This document shows, one piece after another, positions 15,069 through 23,293 of a DNA stretch of 35,393 bases. The translations under genes were made by a program, and so were the position numbers. The notes below the pieces were generated by a model, which saw only the letters and a list, made by a program, of their open reading frames with translations, searched no databases and was not told the origin of the DNA. The stretch covers positions 18,956 to 54,348 of the forward strand of contig CAJULF010000016.1 of the NCBI GenBank assembly GCA_910587135.1, read 5' to 3'. The DNA comes from an uncultured Oscillospiraceae bacterium. GTDB taxonomy: Bacteria; Bacillota; Clostridia; Oscillospirales; Ruminococcaceae. How positions within the stretch are numbered: the stretch's first letter is position 1; every line of letters begins with the position of its first letter.

Positions 15069-15163
15069 ACGGGAAAACAAATTATCTTTGCGGCGGAAAG
15101 CCCGATCTAAAGCTGTTTCACGCAAAAAATGCTCTGCTTGAAAAACGTTTTTTTAAAATCTGC

Positions 15164-15192
15164 TTGAAATTCTGTTAATAGTATGGTATAAT
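15164..15192 (+). promoter_or_regulatory. Sigma-A promoter of purA
   Basis: TTGAAA (15164-15169), 17 bp, TATAAT (15187-15192), giving a leader of about 125 nt. Confidence 0.75.
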
Positions 15193-15260
15193 AAACGCAA
15201 AGTGTTATCATGCCGATATTTTAAAAATACGTGTGCTTTTGCACTTATATACGCGAACAC

Positions 15261-15293
15261 GCAAATTTCCGGACGGCGCGGAAATTTGCTTTT
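15261..15293 (+). promoter_or_regulatory. Perfect hairpin plus T-run in the purA leader, possible attenuator
   Basis: GCAAATTTCC (15261-15270) pairs perfectly with GGAAATTTGC (15280-15289) around a GC-rich 9-nt loop, then CTTTT. It sits between the promoter and the start of purA, so it could end transcription early. The stem also echoes the AAATTTCC/GGAAATTT outer stems of the dispersed elements. Confidence 0.5.
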
Positions 15294-15323
15294 ACACTTA
15301 ACAACGGAAACGAGGATTCATAA

Positions 15324-16607
15324 ATGTCATCAAGTGTTATTATCGGAACCCAGTGGGGTGACGAGGGCAAGGGAAAAATCATTGATATAATGGCTGCCAA
15401 AGCCGATGTGGTAGTGCGCTCCAGCGGAGGAAACAACGCGGGACATACCGTAGTTCACGGAAACGAGGTGTACAAGCTGCACCTGCTCCCTTCGGGTATC
15501 CTCTACCCGAATGCACTTTGCCTTATAGGCAGCGGAGTGGTGGTCGATCCCGCGGTGCTGTTGGAGGAAATATCCGAAATGCAGAAGAGGGGCGTTTCCT
15601 GCGACAACCTGCGCATCGACGCAAGAGCGGATATCATTATGCCATGGCACAGATATCTTGACAAGCTGACCGAGGACTTCAAGGCAAAGCAGACCGGCGT
15701 TAACGTGGGCACTACGGGCAGAGGGATAGGTCCGTGCTACACCGACAAAGACGAACGCATAGGTATACGTATGTACGATCTTTGTCACCCCGAATGTCTT
15801 AAAAAGCTCGTGAAGAATACAGGAGAGCTTAAGAACCTGATAATAGAGAAGGTTTACGGCGGAGAGCCGTTTGACCTTGATAAGGTCTACGAAGAATACA
15901 AGGCTTACGGCGAGAAGCTTTCCAAGTATATGGACGACGTTTCGGTCATTACCTTTGAAACCTGGAAGGCGGGAAAAAAGGTGCTTTTTGAGGGCGCACA
16001 GGCTACGCTGCTCGATATAGATTTCGGAACATATCCCTTTGTCACCTCGTCCCACCCTATCGCGGGCGGAGCTTGTGTGGGTACGGGAATAGGTCCTAAA
16101 ATGATAGACGAGGTAATAGGCGTGGGCAAGAGCTACACCACCCGCGTAGGCAACGGTCCTTTCCCCACGGAGCTTAACGATGAAACGGGAAAGGAAATAC
16201 GCGAACGCGGCGGGGAATACGGCGTTACCACGGGACGTCCGCGCAGAACGGGGTGGTTCGACGCGGTAATTATGCGTCACGCAGTGCGCGTAAACGGACT
16301 CACCTCTCTTGCGATAAATAAGCTGGACACGTTGTCGGGATTTCCCGTACTGAAGGTATGCACCGCATACAAAACCGATGACGGGCGAACACTGAAGGAC
16401 TTCCCCGTTACCCTTGAGGAGCTGGAGAAATGCAGCCCAGTTTACGAGGAAATAGAGGGGTACGACGAGGACATTGTAGGATGCAGATGCTACGATGAGC
16501 TGCCCGAGAAATGCAAGGCTTATATAGCGCGTCTGGAGGAGCTTTGCGAATGCCCGATATCTATTATCGGGACCGGACCCGGCAGGGACGACGTTATTTT
16601 CCGGTGA
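15324..16607 (+). CDS. purA: Adenylosuccinate synthetase
   Basis: Converts IMP, aspartate and GTP to adenylosuccinate, the first committed step to AMP. The 427-aa length is standard. Visible are the GTP/IMP loop GTQWGDEGKGK (8-18, catalytic Asp13 and Lys16), NNAGHT with His41, GTTGRGIGP in the IMP site (about 130-138), FEGAQ and DIDFGTYPFVTSS (about 219-240), and TTTGRPRRTGWFD near 300. The start ATG 15324 is preceded by CGAGGATT. The stop overlaps the region feeding the next gene: ymdB begins 1 nt later, so the two are co-transcribed and probably translationally coupled. Confidence 0.97.
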   Translation: MSSSVIIGTQWGDEGKGKIIDIMAAKADVVVRSSGGNNAGHTVVHGNEVYKLHLLPSGILYPNALCLIGSGVVVDPAVLLEEISEMQKRGVSCDNLRIDARADIIMPWHRYLDKLTEDFKAKQTGVNVGTTGRGIGPCYTDKDERIGIRMYDLCHPECLKKLVKNTGELKNLIIEKVYGGEPFDLDKVYEEYKAYGEKLSKYMDDVSVITFETWKAGKKVLFEGAQATLLDIDFGTYPFVTSSHPIAGGACVGTGIGPKMIDEVIGVGKSYTTRVGNGPFPTELNDETGKEIRERGGEYGVTTGRPRRTGWFDAVIMRHAVRVNGLTSLAINKLDTLSGFPVLKVCTAYKTDDGRTLKDFPVTLEELEKCSPVYEEIEGYDEDIVGCRCYDELPEKCKAYIARLEELCECPISIIGTGPGRDDVIFR

Positions 16608-16608
16608 T

Positions 16609-17385
16609 ATGAGGATCGTTTTTATCGGCGACGTTGTAGGCAGTGCGGGCTGCGGTGCACTGGAAGCGGAATTGTCCGCGATAAAGCGCAGATACGGCGC
16701 GGACACTGTAATCGTAAACGGAGAAAACTCCGCGGAAGAAAACGGCATCGATCCGCGCTCGGCGGAGAGGATACTCAATTCTGGCGCTGACGTTATCACA
16801 ACGGGAAATCATGTTTTCCGCAAAAGATCGATATACGAGCTGCTTGAAACAAACGAGCGCGTAATACGCCCCGCGAATTACGGCGATGATGTCCCCGGAA
16901 AGGGCTTGTGTGAGCTTGATTATGGCTCTTACCGCGTAGCAGTGATAAATCTGCTTGGCACGACCTATCTACAGCCTATTGAAAATCCGTTCAGATATGC
17001 CGACAGACTGTTGGCGGAAACAGATGCGAAAATAATTATTGTGGATTTTCACGCGGAGGCTACCTCCGAAAAGCGGGCGATGGGCTTTTACCTCAGCGGC
17101 AGAGTTTCCGCGGTGCTTGGAACGCATACTCACGTCCAGACAGCGGACGAGCAGATAATCAACGATACCGGGTATATCACCGATGCCGGAATGACAGGTC
17201 CGATGGATTCCGTGCTTGGAGTGGAAAAGGATATCATAATTGAAAAATTCCTCAGCTACTGCCCGCAAAGGCATATTTTCGCAAAGGGCGACTGTGAGAT
17301 CAACGGCGTGTGCTTGGATATAGATGCCAAAAGCGGCAGATGTACCTCTATCGAGCGAATTAAAACAGTTTATTCGGAAAAATAG
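16609..17385 (+). CDS. ymdB: YmdB-family metallophosphoesterase
   Basis: 258-aa binuclear-metal phosphoesterase of the TIGR00282/YmdB type; the Bacillus subtilis member acts on 2',3'-cyclic nucleotides and affects biofilm and sporulation fates. Metal-binding motifs in order: FIGDVVGSAG (Asp8), VNGENSAEENGI (Glu/Asn about 39-41), TTGNHVF (Asn/His about 67), DFHAEATSEK (about 146-155) and GTHTHVQTADE (about 172-182). It starts 1 nt after purA stops, with no separate ribosome site of note, implying coupling. spoVS follows within 112 bp, the order commonly seen in spore-forming Firmicutes (rny-ymdB-spoVS), but rny is replaced here by purA. Confidence 0.93.
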   Translation: MRIVFIGDVVGSAGCGALEAELSAIKRRYGADTVIVNGENSAEENGIDPRSAERILNSGADVITTGNHVFRKRSIYELLETNERVIRPANYGDDVPGKGLCELDYGSYRVAVINLLGTTYLQPIENPFRYADRLLAETDAKIIIVDFHAEATSEKRAMGFYLSGRVSAVLGTHTHVQTADEQIINDTGYITDAGMTGPMDSVLGVEKDIIIEKFLSYCPQRHIFAKGDCEINGVCLDIDAKSGRCTSIERIKTVYSEK

Positions 17386-17462
17386 AGCCACAGCGTGTTT
17401 GCACGCGCCTGAAGCTCTAATAAATAAAAAAATGGTAAAAACAGACAATTACGAAGAAAGGC

Positions 17463-17482
17463 AGAACATGCAAAAATGTTCT
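17463..17482 (+). promoter_or_regulatory. Inverted repeat just ahead of the spoVS ribosome site
   Basis: AGAACAT (17463-17469) and ATGTTCT (17476-17482) with spacer GCAAAA, ending 4 nt before the CAGGTGAG ribosome site. It could be a protein operator or an mRNA hairpin controlling initiation. Confidence 0.45.
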
Positions 17483-17497
17483 GACAGGTGAGCAATC

Positions 17498-17758
17498 ATG
17501 GAAGTTGTAAAGGTTTCAGCACACTCTGTACCTAAGTCCGTCGCGGGAGCCATTGCGGCTGTTATCCGCGAGAAAAACGAGGTTGAGGTTCAGGCGGTCG
17601 GAGCGGGCGCGGCAAACCAGGCCGTAAAATCAATCGCGATAGCAAGAAGCTATATGGCGTTGGTAGGCGTTGATTTGATATGTATCCCCGCTTTCGCCAC
17701 CGTTGAAATAGACGGCGAGGAAAGAACGGCAATTAAATTCATTGTTGAGCCGAGGTAA
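17498..17758 (+). CDS. spoVS: Stage V sporulation protein S (SpoVS)
   Basis: 86-aa Alba-fold protein, essentially the family consensus throughout: EVVKVSAHSVPKSVAGAIAA, GAGAANQAVKSIAIARSYMA, VDLICIPAFATVEIDGEERT and AIKFIVEPR. SpoVS proteins are nucleic-acid-binding-like regulators needed for spore coat assembly and normal septation in Bacillus, and are also kept in some non-sporulating Clostridia, so its presence does not prove sporulation. The start follows CAGGTGAG by 7 nt. It comes after ymdB with a 112-bp gap holding two small hairpins (GCGTG/CACGC near 17390-17410, and 17463-17482). A terminator follows directly. Confidence 0.97.
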   Translation: MEVVKVSAHSVPKSVAGAIAAVIREKNEVEVQAVGAGAANQAVKSIAIARSYMALVGVDLICIPAFATVEIDGEERTAIKFIVEPR

Positions 17759-17775
17759 TAGTTTAAATCGGGTAG

Positions 17776-17812
17776 ACACGGCGGTATATTTCGCCGTGTT
17801 TTGCTGTTTTTT
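17776..17812 (+). terminator. Intrinsic terminator after spoVS
   Basis: Stem ACACGGCG/CGCCGTGT with 8-nt loop, followed by TTTTGCTGTTTTTT. Confidence 0.85.
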
Positions 17813-17870
17813 GACGTTGTAAAAATAAGCGGCTCATTTACAGACAAATCAACAAAGATCCGGAGAAGAT

Positions 17871-18833
17871 ATGAAAAAAATCCTTTTTATCGCCACGGGA
17901 GGTACCATCTCCTGCGGACAAACTGAACTGGGACTTTCCCCCGCGCTTGGTGCGGGTGAGTTGCTGGGACTTATTCCGCAGATCGGGGAATTTTGCGAAA
18001 TCTCATCGGTGCAGCCTTTTTCACTCGACAGCACAAATATGTCGCCAAAAGAATGGATAACACTGGCAGAGCTTATAAGGGATAATTATGAGAGATTTGA
18101 CGGATTTGTAATCGCTCACGGGACCGACACCATGGCTTACGGCGCGGCGGCGCTGTCCTGCCTTATACAAGGAAGCCCCAAACCCGTAATATTTACGGGG
18201 AGCCAGCTTTCGCCCGACGTTCCTAATTCCGATGTGAAACGGAATCTTCGGGACGCGTTCCTCTGCGCGGCAAGCGATGGGGCGCACGGGGTAGCCGTCG
18301 CATTCGCGGGCAGAATAATCGACGGCAGGTGTGCCTGCAAGCTGCACACCCGCGAGCCCGACGCTTTCCGCAGCATCAACCGTGACGATATCGGAGCGAT
18401 TTCAGAAGATGGAAAGATATTTTTCAAAACCGAAGTTCCCGACAGAGAACCCGTATTTTTCAACAGTCTGGATAACCGCGTGGCAATAATCAGGCTGACC
18501 CCCGGAGCGCCCTGCGGAATATTCGATATAGACGGCGCAAGTGCGGTGATTATCGAGAGCTACGGCGCGGGAGGGCTGCCCGAGATTTATGAGAGCAAGC
18601 TCGCGGAGCTTATCGCAAAGGGAATTTATGTAATAATGAGCACACAGGTGCTTTACGGCGGGAGCAATCTTGCGCTGTACCGCGTCGGACGTGTTGTCAA
18701 GGAACGCTTCGAGCTTACGGAAACCGGCGCGATGACCGCGGAATATGCGGTTATGAAAGCGATGTGGGCGCTTGCTTATTCAAAAAATTACGAAGAATTC
18801 AAGCGGCTTTATGCCGAATATATCAAGGAGTGA
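17871..18833 (+). CDS. ansA: L-asparaginase (type I-like, cytoplasmic)
   Basis: Hydrolyses L-asparagine to aspartate and ammonium. 320 aa, no signal peptide, so cytosolic. Active-site motif 1 TGGTIS is at 9-14 (nucleophile Thr12) and motif 2 HGTDTMAY at about 83-90 (Thr85, Asp86). FTGSQLSPDVPNSDVKRNL and the C-terminal substrate region SYGAGGLPE and VIMSTQVLYGG are also present. The start follows CCGGAGAAG. Its stop overlaps the ribosome site (AAGGAG) of araD, 5 nt before the next ATG, so the two genes are coupled; why an asparaginase and a pentose epimerase should be linked is unclear. Confidence 0.93.
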   Translation: MKKILFIATGGTISCGQTELGLSPALGAGELLGLIPQIGEFCEISSVQPFSLDSTNMSPKEWITLAELIRDNYERFDGFVIAHGTDTMAYGAAALSCLIQGSPKPVIFTGSQLSPDVPNSDVKRNLRDAFLCAASDGAHGVAVAFAGRIIDGRCACKLHTREPDAFRSINRDDIGAISEDGKIFFKTEVPDREPVFFNSLDNRVAIIRLTPGAPCGIFDIDGASAVIIESYGAGGLPEIYESKLAELIAKGIYVIMSTQVLYGGSNLALYRVGRVVKERFELTETGAMTAEYAVMKAMWALAYSKNYEEFKRLYAEYIKE

Positions 18834-18838
18834 TATTT

Positions 18839-19531
18839 ATGCTTAAAGAGCTTAAGGAACAGGTATACGAAGCTAATATGCTGCTGCCGAAACACAGTCT
18901 GGTAACATTTACCTGGGGGAACGTTTCGGGTATAGACCGCGGCAGCGGGCTGATGGTGATAAAGCCTTCCGGAGTGGATTACGACAAACTCAGACCCGAG
19001 GATATGGTGGTAGTGGAGCTTGAGAGCGGAAAGCGCGTTGAAGGCTCTCTTAACCCCAGCAGCGACACGCCTACGCATCTGGTGCTGTACCGCGCGTTCG
19101 GGAATATCGGCGGGGTAGTACATACCCACAGCCGCTGGGCGACGGTTTTCAGCCAGTCGGGGCGTGGCATACCGCCACTCGGCACTACCCACGCGGACTA
19201 TTTTTACGGTGAGATACCCTGCACGCGCCGCATGACTCCCGAAGAAATAGGCGGCGAATACGAGCGGGAAACGGGTAATGTTATAGTAGAAGAATTTGAG
19301 GGCAAATCCCCCGATGATATTCCCGCGGTGCTGGTTCACAGCCACGGTCCGTTTGCGTGGGGAACAGACCCGCACAACGCAGTGCACAACGCAGTTGTTC
19401 TGGAAGAACTGGCTTTTATGGCGTGGCATAATCTGATCATGCAGCCCGATATCCTTCCCATGCAGCGGGAGCTTATGGACAGACACTATCTGAGAAAGCA
19501 CGGCGCGGGCGCTTATTACGGGCAGAACTAA
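18839..19531 (+). CDS. araD: L-ribulose-5-phosphate 4-epimerase
   Basis: 230-aa class II aldolase-family enzyme interconverting L-ribulose 5-phosphate and D-xylulose 5-phosphate, the last arabinose step. Expected catalytic and zinc residues are in place: GNVSG (27-31), KPSGVDYD (42-49), SSDTPTH with Asp76, HTHSRW with His95 and His97, GTTHADYFYG with Asp120, VHSHGPFAWG with His169, and a C-terminal GAYYGQN with the tyrosine expected for AraD. The frame runs back to 18764 inside ansA, but ATG 18839 follows AAGGAG at the right distance and gives the family's normal length. araA and araB are absent from the neighbourhood. Ulose-phosphate epimerases of the UlaF/SgbE type are close alternatives. 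Confidence 0.92.
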   Translation: MLKELKEQVYEANMLLPKHSLVTFTWGNVSGIDRGSGLMVIKPSGVDYDKLRPEDMVVVELESGKRVEGSLNPSSDTPTHLVLYRAFGNIGGVVHTHSRWATVFSQSGRGIPPLGTTHADYFYGEIPCTRRMTPEEIGGEYERETGNVIVEEFEGKSPDDIPAVLVHSHGPFAWGTDPHNAVHNAVVLEELAFMAWHNLIMQPDILPMQRELMDRHYLRKHGAGAYYGQN

Positions 19532-19717
19532 GAACTTGTTATCATAGTCGCCAACGATTGTATTGCAGCAATTTTTTTGAGTACTGCGTCAAAGCAGCCA
19601 TTTGACGTACATAAAGCATGTCTGCGCCGCTTTTCCTTGTCCTCGGAAAAATTTGCTTTGCAATCCAAGCATTTCGGGCTATAAGAACAATCTCCAAATC
19701 GAAAGGATAACGGTCAA

Positions 19718-20632
19718 ATGAAAGCTATTTTGATATCCGAGCTGAACAAGCTCGCCAAGCACCCCGAAAAGCTTATCCTCTCTGACGAGAATGCATATGC
19801 GGACAGAATTTCCAAAGTCGCGCGGAAAATATACCTTGAACGCGAGGAAAGACCCGTGGTGCTGATCTCCGGACCCTCCGGCTCCGGCAAGACAACCTCC
19901 GCCACAAGGATACAGCGCGTTCTGAGCGAAAACGGCTGCACTACACACACCATATCCATGGATAACTATTTCCTGCCGCTGTGCGAAACGGAAAAAGCGC
20001 GGGACGAAAACGGAAATATTGACTTTGAAAGCCCCATGCGGCTGGATATACCGCTTTTCAGGGAGCATATAGAAAAACTTTTCAACTGTGAGGAGATAGA
20101 TATCCCCGGGTTTGACTTTGCCCGACAGGAGCGCATAAAGGGAATGCCGCTGAAGCGTAACAAAGGCGATCTTGTTATTCTGGAAGGAATACACGCTCTC
20201 AACCCGCTGGTCACGGGAGACAGTGACAGCTTTACAAACTGCGTTTATGTCAGCGTGCGCACAAGGCTTTCCGACAAAAATGGCAAAACGCTCCACCCGT
20301 CCAAGATACGACTTATGAGGCGGCTTATGCGTGACAAGCTGTACCGCGGCAGAAGTCTTGCTGAAACCTTTGAGTTCTTTAAGTCCGTGGAGCGCGGAGA
20401 GAATCTCTATATAATGCCGTTCAAGCACCGCGCCAACTTCGATATCGACACCTTTATCGGATATGAGCCGCTGGTTTACCGCGATATTCTGCTGCCCGAC
20501 CTTGAAAATATCTCAAGCACCTACGAGGGATATGGGGAATTTGCGGATATAGAGCGCTTCTTAAAGCAGCTTTCGGGAATTGACAGGCGCTTTGTGCCGG
20601 AAAATTCCCTGATACGAGAGTTTATCGGATAA
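19718..20632 (+). CDS. Uridine kinase / phosphoribulokinase-family nucleoside kinase
   Basis: 304-aa P-loop kinase, most likely phosphorylating uridine or cytidine. About 45 N-terminal residues precede the core, then Walker A GPSGSGKT (52-59), SMDNYFLP (about 82-89, the substrate-side Asp of uridine kinases), a central IDIPGFDFARQERI, Walker B-like LVILEGIHALNP (about 160-171), and an arginine-rich lid RLMRRLMRDKLYRGRS (about 205-220). It is longer than the usual 210-aa Udk because of the N-terminal extension and a C-terminal tail, as in the two-domain Firmicutes nucleoside kinases. Start after GAAAGGA. The upstream 186 bp hold a CGTCAAA/TTTGACG hairpin and no clear promoter. Confidence 0.85.
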   Translation: MKAILISELNKLAKHPEKLILSDENAYADRISKVARKIYLEREERPVVLISGPSGSGKTTSATRIQRVLSENGCTTHTISMDNYFLPLCETEKARDENGNIDFESPMRLDIPLFREHIEKLFNCEEIDIPGFDFARQERIKGMPLKRNKGDLVILEGIHALNPLVTGDSDSFTNCVYVSVRTRLSDKNGKTLHPSKIRLMRRLMRDKLYRGRSLAETFEFFKSVERGENLYIMPFKHRANFDIDTFIGYEPLVYRDILLPDLENISSTYEGYGEFADIERFLKQLSGIDRRFVPENSLIREFIG

Positions 20633-20696
20633 AGTGTGAGTGCTCCCGCCGGTTGTTAAATCAACTGCCGTTTGATTTCTGTCAATACCGTTTCCA

Positions 20697-20725
20697 TTGA
20701 AATCAACCGCTGCTTTTGTTATAAT
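20697..20725 (+). promoter_or_regulatory. Sigma-A promoter of the 280-aa XRE regulator
   Basis: TTGAAA (20697-20702), 17 bp, TATAAT (20720-20725). The start codon at 20776 follows CAAGGAG. Confidence 0.75.
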
Positions 20726-20775
20726 AAAAGCAATGAAAGCGGCTTTCAAATATTCAATTCAAGGAGATCATAACT

Positions 20776-21618
20776 ATGAGCATTGAAATTATAGGAAGGC
20801 AGATCGCGGATATGCGCATGGAACGCGGTATCAGACAGGAGGAGCTGGCAAAATATGTTGGGGTGAGCACACAGGCGGTTTCCAAATGGGAAAACGGCGG
20901 TGCACCCGATATTGAGCTATTGCCTAAGATCGCAGACTTTTTCGGAGTTTTGACAGACTTCTTATTTGACCGCTTCATAACCGATTACAGTGACCTCCAA
21001 ACGGTTCTCACTAAAAAAATAATGGAAACGTCGCCCGAACAACAGTTTAAGTGCGTTTTTGAATACTGCTGGGATATGGAACGCGCTTTGTGCTGCGGCA
21101 AAATTCCAACAGACGGAAGTGTTGAGGAATACGAAAACGACCTCGGCGAGCAGGAACAGATATACTCCAGCGTTATGTCGGAATACGGCTTTACCCGAAT
21201 GGGTATCGCAAATCGGCTTCAATATTTCCTTCTGGTACCGGAGATACGGAATACCGACACAGCTTTTTTTGACGGCATTGATTATCCGTCCTTTTTCAAG
21301 GATCTATCGGATAAAGACTTTTTTGACGCCTGTGTTTTTCTGAATAGGCGCGAAAGCGGCAAAGCCTTTACTCCTGACTTTCTTGTTAAAAACTTAAAGA
21401 TCGATACCGACAAGGCTGTGCAGATCATAGCTACTCTGGAAAAATACGGTTTGCTGAACCATACGGAAATTGAAATGGATGATGATATCCAGACCGTATA
21501 CAAGTTCAATCCGACGTCATCATTTGTTGCTTTGTTGATCTTCGCAAGGGAAATGATAAAAGCTCCGGGTTCATTCAGCTATTATTGTGCGAGCAGAAAT
21601 AAGCCCTATTTCAATTAA
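20776..21618 (+). CDS. XRE-family regulator with a long C-terminal domain
   Basis: 280 aa. Residues 5-62 are a clear Cro/C1 helix-turn-helix: IADMRMERGIRQEELAKYVG, VSTQAVSKWENGGAPDIELL and IADFFGVLTDFLFD. The remaining 215 residues form no domain I recognise. They are acidic and aromatic, with a likely helical bundle (EQQFKCVFEYCWDMERALCC) and a winged-helix-like stretch near the end (FLVKNLKIDTDKAVQIIATL, then EKYGLLNHTEIEMDDDIQTV) that resembles a second HTH unit. This composition recalls Clostridia regulators with a ligand or protein sensing tail. It has its own promoter and ends convergent to the AraC gene, separated by a strong hairpin. Confidence 0.85.
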   Translation: MSIEIIGRQIADMRMERGIRQEELAKYVGVSTQAVSKWENGGAPDIELLPKIADFFGVLTDFLFDRFITDYSDLQTVLTKKIMETSPEQQFKCVFEYCWDMERALCCGKIPTDGSVEEYENDLGEQEQIYSSVMSEYGFTRMGIANRLQYFLLVPEIRNTDTAFFDGIDYPSFFKDLSDKDFFDACVFLNRRESGKAFTPDFLVKNLKIDTDKAVQIIATLEKYGLLNHTEIEMDDDIQTVYKFNPTSSFVALLIFAREMIKAPGSFSYYCASRNKPYFN

Positions 21619-21673
21619 AACGGCTTTTTCCTATATATCACATAGCTGAAAAACGTAAATTTACCGCATAAGC

Positions 21674-21710
21674 CCGCCGCGCGTACCGAAACGCGCGGCG
21701 GCTCTTCTTG
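21674..21710. terminator. Strong bidirectional hairpin between convergent genes
   Basis: Perfect 11-bp stem CCGCCGCGCGT/ACGCGCGGCGG with loop ACCGAA. T-runs are weak on both sides (CTCTTCTTGTT on plus), but the convergent position makes terminator function likely. Confidence 0.65.
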
Positions 21711-21732
21711 TTATGTTGTCGAAATAAAATCA

Positions 21733-22689
21733 TTAAGTCCTGCTGCGACGATATTGCTTAGGTGTCAGCCCCGTTCTGGAGCGGAATATCTTGCAGAAAT
21801 AGGCGGCGCTTCCGAAACGGCAATCCAGCGCGATCGCCTCCACCGTCATTTCTGTGCTGCGCAGAAGCTGCATCGCCTTCTGGACGCGGAAATTCAGCAG
21901 ATAATTCACGGGAGAGGTGTTCAGGTAGCTCTGGAAGCAGCGGGATGCCTCGCTTTTGCTTATGCTTGCCGACTGCGCTATGTCGTTGAGCGAGATGTCC
22001 CTGGAGTAGTTCTCATTGATAAAACTAAGCATTTTCTGCATTCTTATCAGCAAAATATGCTCGTTTTTTATCCCCGAGGAAAACTCGCACTCACGCCTGT
22101 GGGTGAACAGAAGCTGCCACGCGCGGCTCATGCAGCGCTGCACCGTCATCTCAAAGCAGCTGCTTTCAATATTCTCATGGCGATATTCGACATGAAGCGG
22201 TTCGCCGTATATTCCCACCACCCCGTAACGCTGCAAAAGCGCGAATATCTCGTCCAGACAATCCAGTATCTCCCATTGCCAGTCCACCGCGGGCGTAAGA
22301 TGAATATAAGGCAGTCGCTCATTCAGCAAAAGCGGTGTTACATACAGGTGATTTATCGCGCTGTTAAGCGGCGCGAGAAGCTCCTCCGAAAAAACTATAT
22401 CGGGACATACGCAGTCCTCCTCCCCCGCCGCGGCGTAGCTGTGCAGCGTGTTCACATTCATAAACAGCCCCTCCCCCGACTTGACGTTTATCTCGGAGCT
22501 GCCCGCTCTTGCTTTTACCGTGCCGCTTTTTACGGTGAAAAATTCGGGGCGCGTATGCCAATGCAGCGGCACGTTATCATTACCGTCGGCTACAATGGAA
22601 TTAACATAATACTGTATCGGAAACTGTACGCTTCCATGCTGTACCAGCTCCTGCATATCCGATTTCAACGGCATTATAAACTTGTCCAT
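21733..22689 (-). CDS. AraC-family transcriptional regulator with cupin sensor domain
   Basis: 318 aa. The N-terminal half is a cupin-type sensing domain: VPLHWHTRPEFFTVKSG (about 39-55), the usual H-x-H...E sugar-sensing barrel. The C-terminal 100 residues carry two helix-turn-helix motifs: INENYSRDISLNDIAQSASI, SKSEASRCFQSYLNTSPVNY, and the signature FGSAAYFCKIFRSRTGLTPKQYR. Ribosome site AAGGAG lies 8 nt upstream. It is divergent from the first solute-binding gene, about 720 bp away, and so is a plausible carbohydrate-responsive activator of that gene and perhaps of the GH5 gene. A structured repeat ends about 10 nt before its ribosome site. Confidence 0.93.
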   Translation of the reverse strand: MDKFIMPLKSDMQELVQHGSVQFPIQYYVNSIVADGNDNVPLHWHTRPEFFTVKSGTVKARAGSSEINVKSGEGLFMNVNTLHSYAAAGEEDCVCPDIVFSEELLAPLNSAINHLYVTPLLLNERLPYIHLTPAVDWQWEILDCLDEIFALLQRYGVVGIYGEPLHVEYRHENIESSCFEMTVQRCMSRAWQLLFTHRRECEFSSGIKNEHILLIRMQKMLSFINENYSRDISLNDIAQSASISKSEASRCFQSYLNTSPVNYLLNFRVQKAMQLLRSTEMTVEAIALDCRFGSAAYFCKIFRSRTGLTPKQYRRSRT

Positions 22690-22708
22690 AATTTCTCCTT
22701 ATTTTAAA

Positions 22709-22884
22709 GAATTTTCCGCACCGCTCCATCTGACGCTTTGTGTCGGATGGAGCTATCTCGATGTAAAAGCTCCGTTCCGCTTACGCTCCACTGCGCATTC
22801 ACAGCGGATTGCGGAAAATTCATGCGTGGGCGGTCAGTTTCTCTAAACTATCAGCGCCTTTGTTACACAATTTTGTGTGGATAT
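22709..22884 (-). repeat. Structured intergenic element, unit E, in the leader of the AraC-type gene
   Basis: Reverse-oriented relative of units A and B. The core is 22709-22821, with a perfect 12-bp outer stem GAATTTTCCGCA/TGCGGAAAATTC. It encloses a 12-bp hairpin (GCTCCATCTGAC/GTCGGATGGAGC on plus, one G-T wobble) and an arm similar to that of unit A (GTAAAAGCTCCG...TTCACAGCGGA, pairing partly lost). On the 5' side it keeps CTGACCGCCCACGC, GGCGCTG and CCACACAAAA as in A and B. A stray GAATTTCCCGC at 22908-22918, about 199 bp away, looks like the end of a second, decayed tandem unit. Confidence 0.8.
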
Positions 22885-23293
22885 GGAGCGAAATTCTTTG
22901 AAGTTCTGAATTTCCCGCATGAAGCGCGGGAGCATGATTACAAAGGGGCTATTCCCTTTGGCATGGTATGTCGGTCTGCGCATAGGCAGGAAATCGGAGG
23001 GCTTTTCGGCCAGACCAGAGATATGGCTGTGCAGCTTGCAGAAAAACATAACAGAAGCGCTATTTATATATGGCACACTACAATCAAACCGACCGAAATC
23101 GTCCTTGAACCACACGGAAAGGATACTTTTCGCAAAGAGAACTCTTAAACGCCAATTGTCAATTATCGCCCAAAAACCTTCATTGCCTAATCCGAGAGAG
23201 GTTAATTAAGTTAAAACATGACTAAAAAAGTGAAAACGATTAACACAGTGTCCTCTTTGGGAATATTATAATATAAATCGGGAAAAATGTCAA
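22885..23293. other. Intergenic region with a possible gene remnant and an operator-like site
   Basis: A plus-strand frame ending at 23148 is protein-like from about 22963 (MVCRSAHRQEIGGLFGQTRD, then LAEKHNRSAIYIWHTT) but has no ribosome site and runs back into the repeat, so it is at best a remnant; I do not recognise it. At 23230-23246 GTGAAAACGATTAACAC is partly palindromic around CG and resembles LacI/CcpA-type operators with one extra base. It lies about 50 bp upstream of the promoter of the solute-binding gene. Confidence 0.35.

Noticed and set aside
15330..16799. 489-aa minus-strand frame opposite purA
   Set aside because: Shadow of purA and ymdB, both of which have full motif sets on the plus strand.
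22738..23148. 136-aa gene downstream of the AraC regulator
   Set aside because: The first part is repeat sequence, there is no ribosome site, and no family is recognisable. Kept only as a possible remnant in the intergenic entry.
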